This document shows positions 1 through 6,308 of a DNA stretch of 9,787 bases, piece by piece. The position numbers were made by a program, and so were the translations under genes. The notes under the pieces are model-generated. The model was not told the DNA's origin. It searched no databases and saw only the letters and a list, made by a program, of their open reading frames with translations. Origin of the DNA: Cardiobacteriales bacterium (GTDB lineage Bacteria; Pseudomonadota; Gammaproteobacteria; Cardiobacteriales; Wohlfahrtiimonadaceae); NCBI GenBank assembly GCA_030150565.1, contig JASLFR010000072.1:1-9787 (forward strand), in the 5' to 3' direction. The stretch's first letter is position 1, and each line of letters starts with the position of its first letter.

Positions 1-126
1 AAATTTGGAGATGGCTTAATTGTTAATTTTGAAGGGAGTGGCGCCGCAACTCGTGTTACTGTCAATTTCTCTGCTCATGGGGTGAAGACGCTCGTTCTCA
101 ACTATGCAAGATTGACGCCCCTTTAA
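1..126 (+). CDS. uvrD: UvrD/PcrA-type DNA helicase II, C-terminal end (partial)
   Basis: The first 41 codons read in frame to a TAA stop. They encode the short beta-rich C-terminal tail of UvrD-family superfamily 1 helicases: KFGDGLIVNFEGSGAATR, then a VTVNFSAHGVKTLVLNYARL stretch before the end. From memory this aligns closely with the end of E. coli UvrD (KFGEG, EGSGE, GIKWLVAAYARL). This Tudor-like tail binds RNA polymerase and repair partners in UvrD/PcrA, while the ATPase and helicase motifs lie upstream of the window. UvrD is a 3'-5' helicase acting in nucleotide excision repair and mismatch repair. Rep is less likely because this tail motif is typical of UvrD/PcrA. No clear intrinsic terminator follows the stop. 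Confidence 0.85.
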   Translation, partial: KFGDGLIVNFEGSGAATRVTVNFSAHGVKTLVLNYARLTPL

Positions 127-175
127 GAGGAGCTTGTTAAATTCAATTTCCCAAACTTAATTTATTCTGATACTT

Positions 176-191
176 TATAATTTCATATAAT
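176..191 (+). promoter_or_regulatory. Two overlapping-range consensus -10 hexamers upstream of the aldehyde dehydrogenase
   Basis: TATAAT occurs exactly at 176-181 and again at 186-191, in the 239-bp AT-rich spacer between the helicase and aldehyde dehydrogenase genes. Neither has a good -35 hexamer at 16-18 bp; the best matches are A/T-rich only. If used, they would give a 5' leader of about 165 nt. AT-rich DNA produces such matches by chance, so this is a weak call. No sigma-54 (-24/-12) site and no clear activator palindrome was found in this spacer. Confidence 0.3.
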
Positions 192-205
192 AACTACAGG
201 ATATG

Positions 206-241
206 TAGTCATAGCGGTTTTAAATTCATTAAATCGGACTA
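206..241 (+). other. Possible stem-loop in the aldehyde dehydrogenase leader
   Basis: TAGTC (206-210) can pair with GACTA (237-241). Inside it, CGGTTTTAA (215-223) can pair with TTAAATCG (229-236), allowing one G-U pair and one bulged T, around a loop of about five bases. A four-base bulge (ATAG) separates the two helices on the 5' side. There is no U tract after it, so it is not a typical terminator for the upstream helicase gene. It could be a structured leader or chance pairing in AT-rich sequence. Confidence 0.22.
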
Positions 242-365
242 TTTAGAAAATAAAATCGCCATAAATAGGAAGATTTTCCCCATTTTTATTAAAAAAGGGC
301 TATGGTTGTAGTAAGTCTGTAGTATTAGATGAATCAATTGATAAACAACAGCAAAGGAGATCAGA

Positions 366-1853
366 ATGAAAAAATTAGCTGATTTAAAAGAGACGCTTCG
401 TCCACAATCGGAGTATCAACTGCTTATCAATGGTGAGTGGAGAGAGGGGGCAAAAGGGGAGCGCATTGAGAGCTACAACCCTGCGACTGGTGAAAAACTT
501 GCCACAATCGCTGTTGCCGAGAGAGAGGATGTGAATGAAGCGGTAGAGAGCGCTTGGGCGGCTTTTGATGAGTGGAGCCAAACCTCCCCTCAAGAGCGTT
601 CTGCGCTTCTTTTGAAGATTGCTGATCGTTTGGAGGAGGAAGCGGAGCGCTTTGCAACGCTTGAGACCCTTGATAATGGTAAGCCGATTCGCGAGACGAT
701 GAATATTGACGTGCCCGCATCGATCGACCATTTCCGCTATTTTGCTGGGGTGATTCGTGGTGAGAGTGATGAGGCAGATCTTATCGATAAAGATAGCTTA
801 AGCATCATTCTTAGCGAACCGATCGGTGTTGTTGGGCAGATCATTCCATGGAACTTCCCACTCTTAATGGGGGCGTGGAAGATTGCGCCTGCACTTGCGG
901 CGGGGAACTGTATTGTAATTAAACCTTCTCGTGATACCTCTATCACTCTTTTAGAGCTTGGAAGAATTTTGAATGAAGTCCTTCCAAAAGGGGTAGTAAG
1001 CGTGTTAACAGGGGGTGGATCAACAACAGGTGAATATATTCTTCAGCACGAAGGCTTTAGTAAATTCGCCTTTACTGGTTCTACTGAAGTTGGCTACAAC
1101 GTGGCACGTGCAGCGGCTGACAAGCTAATTCCTGCAACTCTTGAGCTTGGTGGAAAATCGGCCAATATCGTCTTTGAAGATGCGCAGATGGATAAAGCGC
1201 TAGATGGCGCAATGATGGCGATTCTCTTCAACCAAGGACAAGTCTGTAGTGCTGGTTCACGCCTCTTTATTCAGCGCTCTATTTATGATGAGTTTACTCA
1301 AAAGCTCAAAGAGAAGTTTGAGAGTGTGAAGGTCGGCGATCCTCTCGATCCTAATACTCAGATGGGGGCGCAGATTAATGAGAAACAGCTCAAGCAGATT
1401 CTTGGGTATGTTGATATCGCTAAAGAGGAGGGAGCTAAAGTCCTCACGGGAGGAGAGCGAGCTTCATCTGAAGGGTGCTTCTTACGCCCAACTGCGATTG
1501 TTGATGTAGAGCCAGGAATGCGTATTGAGAAAGAGGAGGTATTTGGTCCTGTAGTTGCGATCGTACCTTTTGATGATGAAGAGGAAGTGATTAAATACGC
1601 AAATGATAGTGAGTATGGGTTAGGGGGTGCTGTCTGGACCCGCGATATTAACCGCGCGCTCCGTGTTGCCCGTAAGGTACGAACAGGAAGAATGTGGGTC
1701 AACTGCTATAACGAACTTCCCGCTCATGCACCTTTTGGTGGATATAAGAAGTCAGGAATTGGGCGTGAGACTCATAAGATGATTCTTGATGCATATACGC
1801 AGAAGAAGAATATCTTCATCAGCATGAAAGAGAGTGTAAGCGGTCTCTACTAA
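366..1853 (+). CDS. Aldehyde dehydrogenase, AldB/ExaC-like, probably NADP-preferring
   Basis: This 495-residue cytosolic enzyme of the classical NAD(P)-dependent aldehyde dehydrogenase superfamily oxidises aldehydes to carboxylic acids. Visible landmarks are the oxyanion Asn163 in PWNF, cofactor Lys186, the FTGST Rossmann turn (236-240), general base Glu260 in LELGGK, catalytic Cys294 in GQVCSAGSR, and EVFGPV at 391-396. Length and motif order are complete. The sequence most resembles AldB and ExaC acetaldehyde or short-chain aldehyde dehydrogenases, but the true substrate is unknown. The cofactor segment reads KPSRDTS, placing Arg189 where NAD-specific members usually have Glu. E. coli AldB, which uses NADP, has Arg there too, so NADP use is inferred. 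The start is supported by AAAGGAGA at 353-360, five bases before ATG. It stands alone between the helicase gene and a terminator, so it is probably monocistronic. Confidence 0.93.
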   Translation: MKKLADLKETLRPQSEYQLLINGEWREGAKGERIESYNPATGEKLATIAVAEREDVNEAVESAWAAFDEWSQTSPQERSALLLKIADRLEEEAERFATLETLDNGKPIRETMNIDVPASIDHFRYFAGVIRGESDEADLIDKDSLSIILSEPIGVVGQIIPWNFPLLMGAWKIAPALAAGNCIVIKPSRDTSITLLELGRILNEVLPKGVVSVLTGGGSTTGEYILQHEGFSKFAFTGSTEVGYNVARAAADKLIPATLELGGKSANIVFEDAQMDKALDGAMMAILFNQGQVCSAGSRLFIQRSIYDEFTQKLKEKFESVKVGDPLDPNTQMGAQINEKQLKQILGYVDIAKEEGAKVLTGGERASSEGCFLRPTAIVDVEPGMRIEKEEVFGPVVAIVPFDDEEEVIKYANDSEYGLGGAVWTRDINRALRVARKVRTGRMWVNCYNELPAHAPFGGYKKSGIGRETHKMILDAYTQKKNIFISMKESVSGLY

Positions 1854-1881
1854 GAGAATCCTCTTACAATTTAAGTAGAAG

Positions 1882-1909
1882 AGCTAGCCTTTTTAGGCTA
1901 GCTTTTTTT
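1882..1909 (+). terminator. Rho-independent terminator of the aldehyde dehydrogenase gene
   Basis: A perfect 8-bp stem AGCTAGCC (1882-1889) / GGCTAGCT (1896-1903) encloses a six-base loop and is followed by seven T (1903-1909). Its T tract overlaps the TAA stop codon of tilS (1908-1910 on the opposite strand), so the convergent genes meet inside the terminator. Read on the minus strand, the same hairpin is followed only by CTCTTCTACTT, so it should terminate tilS transcripts less well. A second small hairpin, TAAGAG-AATC-CTCTTA (1851-1866), includes the aldehyde dehydrogenase stop codon. Confidence 0.9.
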
Positions 1910-3221
1910 ATGGAAGCATCTTGATAATCGGTAGAACTCCTTCTGCTGTGATCTGCTCCTCTAAGAGTGCTGAGAGCCCAACATGCTCAATCCAGAGGAT
2001 CTCTCCTTTCCCATTCTTAATCATCTGAAGATTTTCTCGTTCCCATTGGGGTATTTTTAACTCCTGCAGTAACTTTTTAAGGCTCTGACTTCGATGGCGA
2101 TAGAGGGGGTGAAAGCGGATTCCCGCCTCTCGTGGAGTGATTACAACATTTTGACTCTCCCAAAAGTGAAGTGGAGGTGCATTGAGAGCGGGGCGCCATT
2201 CAATTTTATATCTACTTTTAGTGGTTCTTATCTCCTCTAAATTGAGTCTATAGAGCACCCCTTGATGGATGCGTAACTGCCATCTATCGATGGAGAAGAG
2301 GGTTGAAGGGGGGGCATCACGTTCGATAAATGTGGAGAAGAGCTCCTCAAGCTGACTGTGAGAGGGAAGAATCTCCACCTCATTGAGCCAATAATTGATT
2401 AAATTTTTTTGACGAGCTGGTGAGAGCGCTCTAATTCTCTCTATGTTGAGCCCACTATTTGCTTCAATAATGGAAGAGAGGTCTTCCGCTGCAATCTCAG
2501 AGAGGAGTTGATAGCTCTCCTGTAGATGATCGGCCGCACGAGCGATTGATGCCTCGTAATGGGGAAAATGGCGCTCTATCTGAGGGAAGAGATCATTGCG
2601 AATAATATTACGGCTCAGCTGATCCACTTCATGGTTGGTGTAATCCTCTAGCCATGGAATATTGAGCAGTGTTGCGGCTTGATAGAGCTCTCTTTTTGAG
2701 TAGGAGAGAAGAGGGCGAAGAATTCCTATCTTATGTTGCCCAAAAGTGACTCTACTTAAAGGGCGCATAGCACCGAGCCCACGCACACCAGAGCCACGTA
2801 GAAGGCGCTGGAAAAAAGTCTCTGCCTGATCGGAGCGGTGGTGCGCTGCAAGTAGTAGAGGGTTTTTAGCTCCACTCTTTTTCATCACATCGCCAAATAT
2901 TTTATAACGCTCCTCTCTGCCTGCTGCTTCTATACTGCGAGGATCGTTCTCCTGAAAATAGTATTCAAAATGGTGATGGGTAAAACCGTAAAACTCTGCT
3001 CGGGTTCGAGCAAAATTAGCCCAAAGATGGGAATACTCCCCATGCCAATTGTGATTGACGTGAATTGTCTCAATAGGGGGGAGTTGCTCCCGATAATGGG
3101 CAAGAAAATGGAGGAGTAGATTGGAGTCTACCCCTGCACTCAAGGCTAAAAAAAGGTGATCCGCCTCTTTAAAGTAGGGTTGGTGCGCTTTGAACGCTAT
3201 TGGATACCAGTGGGGAATCAT
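1908..3221 (-). CDS. tilS: tRNA(Ile)-lysidine synthase
   Basis: TilS attaches lysine to C34 of the CAU-anticodon tRNA-Ile using ATP. This changes both its codon reading (AUA) and its charging, and the enzyme is essential in most bacteria. The 437-residue protein has the expected order: an N-terminal PP-loop ATPase domain, HH-x-x-DQAET (127-135) followed by RLLRGSGVRGL, LEDYTN (191-196) and RNIIR (204-208), then a C-terminal TilS domain with RHRSQSLKKLLQELKIPQWER (about 375-395). The PP-loop reads SAGVDS (28-33) instead of the usual SGGxDS, and the second motif has Arg-Ser where Leu-Asp or Ala-Asp is common. The frame is otherwise intact. It starts 6 bp after the tamA stop and no Shine-Dalgarno is visible, so translation is probably coupled to tamA. 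Confidence 0.93.
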   Translation of the reverse strand: MIPHWYPIAFKAHQPYFKEADHLFLALSAGVDSNLLLHFLAHYREQLPPIETIHVNHNWHGEYSHLWANFARTRAEFYGFTHHHFEYYFQENDPRSIEAAGREERYKIFGDVMKKSGAKNPLLLAAHHRSDQAETFFQRLLRGSGVRGLGAMRPLSRVTFGQHKIGILRPLLSYSKRELYQAATLLNIPWLEDYTNHEVDQLSRNIIRNDLFPQIERHFPHYEASIARAADHLQESYQLLSEIAAEDLSSIIEANSGLNIERIRALSPARQKNLINYWLNEVEILPSHSQLEELFSTFIERDAPPSTLFSIDRWQLRIHQGVLYRLNLEEIRTTKSRYKIEWRPALNAPPLHFWESQNVVITPREAGIRFHPLYRHRSQSLKKLLQELKIPQWERENLQMIKNGKGEILWIEHVGLSALLEEQITAEGVLPIIKMLP

Positions 3222-3227
3222 CTGTGA

Positions 3228-4961
3228 TTAGAGATCTGTACCAATCGTTAAGTGAAGGCGAACGGTATCTCCCCGTTTGTGAAAGCCGTGCGCTACATCA
3301 AATCGTACTGCTCCAATAGGGGAGTACCAACGTGCGCCAACCCCAGCGCCTACTTTAAAATCGGGGCGAGCGCCATTATAAGCATCTCCCGCATCAACAA
3401 AGATTGCAGCGGCGTAATCGGTCTTAAAACGGCGTTCATATTCAGCACTAACAACTGCAAGGCGTTTTCCTCCCGCGACTCGTCCCCGATAATCGAGTTC
3501 TCCAATATTGTGGTAGGAGTAACCCCGTACAGTTTGGTCCCCTCCTGTGTAGAAACGTAAGCTTGGAGGGAGGCGATTAAGATCCCCATCACGCATATAG
3601 GTATGACCAAGCTCTCCCCGCATGATGACACGGTTATTGCGCCCAAAGGGGAGAATGTAGTGCGCTTTTAAGTGTGCTTGAATAAAGCTAATATCGGAGC
3701 CAAGTTTGCTATCTGCTCCTCGCAGTCGAGCAGAGATTTTAACGCCCGATTTTCCAAATCGAACTCGATCATGAGATTTCCACTCTCCGTAGATACTCGG
3801 CATCAATACATAGGTCTCTTCTCTCTTTCCTGTAAGATCTAAGAAGCGGTCATATTGATACTCAAGACCATAGCCAAAGGACCAGAGACGACGCTCTTTA
3901 TCGACAGATGCCCCGATTGAGAGGGTGGTGTAATCCTTATCTTTCGTATCTTCATAATCATATTTTAGGAAGAGATTGATACTATCTTGAACAGGATTGT
4001 GCCCTGGAATGGTGTAGCGAATCAGCCCATCCCGTTTACGTTGACCATACATCCCATCAATAACAAATTTATGCCCTTTTGAGTTGAGATAGTGCCAATT
4101 CATCCCTGCCATCAGTTTAAAGCCGATATCGGTGCTATATCCGATTCCTCCAGAAGCGGTCCGTTTTTTACGGCGCTCAAGGAGAACATTTAAGGGGACA
4201 GTTTGGCTCTCATGATCAATTTCACGAGTAATGACAATATTATCGAAGTAGTTAGAGGCGGAGAGTTGGCTCTGAAATTCTGAAATCTCATCATCCGCAT
4301 AGTAGGCATCGTGATGAAAAGTGACCATCCTCTTTAAGAGTGCCTCATCAAAATACTCTTCGTTGAAAGTAATCTCTCCAAAACGGTAGCGATCACCTGT
4401 ATCGAAGGTGAGATAGATATCGCTGCTATTATCGATGAGATCTACCAAAATACGGTGATCGGGGAAGTGAGCATCAAAATAACCCCGCTCTTGGCTCACC
4501 TCCATCAACTCTGCTTTTGTCTCTTCATAATGCTCTTGATCGAGAAGCTCTCCCTCTTTCACCTTTGTATTACGAAGTGCACGCTTTAAGCCCCAATAAT
4601 CTTTTCCATGCCCAGTAAGAGCCATATTGAGCTGATTTACCTTTACAGGCTCATTAAGAGTAACTCTGTAATTGGCAATCCAATCATCCCCTGAACGGTT
4701 GAGAGAGCCAGTAACTCTCGCTTTATAGTAACCGTAGGGGATGAAGGAGTCTGCAATCTCTTCTATGGAGCGCTGATAGAGCCACTGTAAGCGCAACTCC
4801 TCTGGCGCCTCCTTCTCATGGTGAGTCGAAATAGAGGCAGCATTTCGGGCATTCTGCTCCATCTCTTCATCATTAACCCCCTCAATGTTAACGGTTAATG
4901 TTCCTGCCATTAAAGGGGAGCAGAAGAGGAGAGTGGCAGCGATTAGGGAGTATTTACGCAT
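3228..4961 (-). CDS. tamA: TamA, outer-membrane Omp85-family translocation and assembly module
   Basis: This is a 577-residue outer-membrane protein. A cleavable signal peptide (residues 1-19 or 20, MRKYSLIAATLLFCSPLMA) precedes three POTRA domains (about 22-103, 104-188 and 189-263) and a 16-strand-type Omp85 barrel (about 265-577). The loop-6 signature FYTGGDQTVRGY (470-481) contains the VRGY core that distinguishes Omp85 proteins. The C-terminus (TIGTDL) lacks a final aromatic residue, like E. coli TamA, which ends in GPEL. TamA works with the inner-membrane-anchored TamB to assemble some outer-membrane proteins and to move phospholipids. tamB usually follows tamA directly, but here tilS follows after 6 bp. 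The gene lies 37 bp after lysC, suggesting co-transcription. The only possible Shine-Dalgarno is a weak GGAT. FhaC/TpsB-type and BamA are less likely: BamA has five POTRAs, and TpsB has two. Confidence 0.92.
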   Translation of the reverse strand: MRKYSLIAATLLFCSPLMAGTLTVNIEGVNDEEMEQNARNAASISTHHEKEAPEELRLQWLYQRSIEEIADSFIPYGYYKARVTGSLNRSGDDWIANYRVTLNEPVKVNQLNMALTGHGKDYWGLKRALRNTKVKEGELLDQEHYEETKAELMEVSQERGYFDAHFPDHRILVDLIDNSSDIYLTFDTGDRYRFGEITFNEEYFDEALLKRMVTFHHDAYYADDEISEFQSQLSASNYFDNIVITREIDHESQTVPLNVLLERRKKRTASGGIGYSTDIGFKLMAGMNWHYLNSKGHKFVIDGMYGQRKRDGLIRYTIPGHNPVQDSINLFLKYDYEDTKDKDYTTLSIGASVDKERRLWSFGYGLEYQYDRFLDLTGKREETYVLMPSIYGEWKSHDRVRFGKSGVKISARLRGADSKLGSDISFIQAHLKAHYILPFGRNNRVIMRGELGHTYMRDGDLNRLPPSLRFYTGGDQTVRGYSYHNIGELDYRGRVAGGKRLAVVSAEYERRFKTDYAAAIFVDAGDAYNGARPDFKVGAGVGARWYSPIGAVRFDVAHGFHKRGDTVRLHLTIGTDL

Positions 4962-4998
4962 AGAAGATCCGTTTCAATAGATAGATTGAATCTGTCAA

Positions 4999-6216
4999 TT
5001 ATTGATCAAGATGGAAGATGTCGTGAAGCGTCTGTACCGCCTCTTCGAGATGCTCAATATCGATCACAACTGAGATTTTAATTTCAGAGGTGGAGATCAT
5101 ATGGATATTGATGCCTCGATCCGCAAGACGTTGGAACATTTTGCTAGCAACTCCTGCATGGGAGCGCATTCCTAATCCTACAAGTGAAACTTTAGCAATC
5201 TCTCTATTACCAACCACTTTTCGAGCATCCATCTTCTTTGCAGAAGCTTCTGTAATGCGGAGCGCTTTATCGTAATCCACTTCGTTAACGGTGAAGGTGA
5301 AATCTGTTGTGCCATCTTCGGAGATATTCTGCACAATCATATCTACTTCAATATTTGCGTTGCTAATCTCACTTAAAATATTGAAAGCGATGCCAGGGCG
5401 ATCAGGAACGCCAAGAACAGTGATTTGAGCTTCATTTTTATTGGTTGCGATTCCTGAGATAATTGCAGATTCCATATCAATCTCCTTTTCTGTAGTGATG
5501 AGCGTTCCAGTTCCTTCTTCCATAGAGGAGAGTACACGCAAGGGAACACGATTTTTAGCAGCGAGCTCTACTGAGCGAATTTGTAAGACTTTCGAGCCAA
5601 GGCTTGCCAGTTCAAGCATCTCTTCGTAAGCGATTTTATCCAATTTTTTTGCTTTTGGCTCAATGCGAGGATCAGTGGTGTAGACCCCATTAACATCAGT
5701 ATAGATCTGACACTCATCCGCCTCTAACGTTGCTGCAAGAGCAACCGCTGTTGTATCTGAACCTCCTCTACCGAGTGTGGTAACAGCCCCCTCTTCAGTA
5801 ACGCCTTGGAAGCCTGCAACAACCACTACATAATCTTTCTCAAGATCCTCTTTAATGCTGCAAGGATCGATATGCTTAATGCGAGCTTTGGTGTGAAAGT
5901 GATCGGTAATAATTTTAGCTTGATTGCCTGTGTATGATTTTGCTTTGATGCCGAGTTCAGCCAGTGCAATTGAGAGTAGAGAAATACTCACCTGCTCCCC
6001 TGTGGAGACGAGGGCATCCATCTCTCTTTCAGGCGGATCATTACTCAATTGATGCGCAAGATCGATCAATTTATCGGTAGCGCCAGACATAGCTGAGAGT
6101 ACAACAACCAGTTGATTTCCCGCCTCTTTACTCGCTTTGATGCGACGAGCGACATTCTGGATCCGCTCGATATTGGCAACAGAGCTGCCCCCAAATTTTT
6201 GAACTAATAGTGCCAT
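4999..6216 (-). CDS. lysC: Aspartate kinase with two ACT domains (LysC/Ask type)
   Basis: This cytosolic enzyme phosphorylates aspartate, the first step to lysine, diaminopimelate, threonine and methionine. The 405-residue protein matches the monofunctional Pseudomonas/Corynebacterium class and lacks a homoserine dehydrogenase domain. The kinase domain has KFGGSSV (7-13), STGEQVS (71-77), GRGGSDTTAVALAA (149-162) and TDVNGVYTTDPR (173-184). ACT domains lie at about 264-335 and 345-405. Members of this class are usually feedback-inhibited by lysine plus threonine acting at the ACT interface. The ATG has only a distant AAAGG (11 nt upstream), much weaker than the internal site at Met248. It probably heads a lysC-tamA-tilS unit. 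The csrA gene that follows lysC in many pseudomonads is absent here. No lysine riboswitch was recognised upstream. Confidence 0.96.
   Translation of the reverse strand: MALLVQKFGGSSVANIERIQNVARRIKASKEAGNQLVVVLSAMSGATDKLIDLAHQLSNDPPEREMDALVSTGEQVSISLLSIALAELGIKAKSYTGNQAKIITDHFHTKARIKHIDPCSIKEDLEKDYVVVVAGFQGVTEEGAVTTLGRGGSDTTAVALAATLEADECQIYTDVNGVYTTDPRIEPKAKKLDKIAYEEMLELASLGSKVLQIRSVELAAKNRVPLRVLSSMEEGTGTLITTEKEIDMESAIISGIATNKNEAQITVLGVPDRPGIAFNILSEISNANIEVDMIVQNISEDGTTDFTFTVNEVDYDKALRITEASAKKMDARKVVGNREIAKVSLVGLGMRSHAGVASKMFQRLADRGINIHMISTSEIKISVVIDIEHLEEAVQTLHDIFHLDQ
5473..5489 (-). promoter_or_regulatory. lysC: Strong internal ribosome-binding site and start for a LysC beta subunit
   Basis: Reading the minus strand, AAAAGGAG (5489-5482) is followed by the six-base spacer ATTGAT and an in-frame ATG (5475-5473), codon 248 of lysC. 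Translation from here would give a 158-residue protein, MESAIISGIATNKNEAQ onward, consisting only of the two ACT domains. In Corynebacterium glutamicum and Bacillus subtilis, lysC has exactly this kind of in-frame internal start, giving alpha2-beta2 enzymes; the C. glutamicum beta subunit starts MEEAVLTGVATDKSEA. The internal signal is better than that of the full-length gene. Production of the beta chain is inferred, not shown. Confidence 0.7.
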
Positions 6217-6242
6217 GATTTCAATGACCTTTAATGGATTTC

Positions 6243-6285
6243 ATAAAAAAGAGAAGGCGCTAGCGGAAAAGTTCCGCCAGCGCTT
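6243..6285 (-). terminator. Rho-independent terminator after the NhaD-like gene
   Basis: Bases 6257-6268 and 6272-6283 form a 12-bp GC-rich stem with a three-base loop. On the minus strand its only imperfect pair is a G-U wobble, whereas on the plus strand the same position is an A-C mismatch. The minus-strand transcript continues with CTCTTTTTTAT, a good U tract. It lies about 25 bp past the antiporter stop and ends only 26 bp before the lysC ATG. It therefore separates the two genes, or acts as an attenuator if lysC is transcribed from upstream of it. Confidence 0.88.
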
Positions 6286-6308
6286 AAGCTCTACCTCTTA
6301 AATTTAAC

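Noticed and set aside
384..731. 115- and 97-codon minus-strand frames within the aldehyde dehydrogenase gene
   Set aside because: They are antisense shadows of a complete, motif-rich enzyme and have no recognisable protein features.
3252..3646. Open frames on both strands within tamA
   Set aside because: The Omp85 barrel in the tamA frame explains the sequence; these frames encode no recognisable domain.
4973..4990. TTCAAT-AGATAG-ATTGAA hairpin between lysC and tamA as a terminator
   Set aside because: The stem is only six A/T-rich pairs and has no U tract on either strand, so it is unlikely to stop transcription between these genes.
1882..6285. Shared CTAGC stem sequence in the two terminators as a dispersed repeat or uptake motif
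   Set aside because: The match is only GCTAGC-type palindromic sequence in GC-rich stems, with only these two copies noticed and no common flank.
6217..6308. Lysine riboswitch upstream of lysC
   Set aside because: The 92-bp spacer is too short for the roughly 170-nt L-box aptamer and shows only a simple terminator hairpin.
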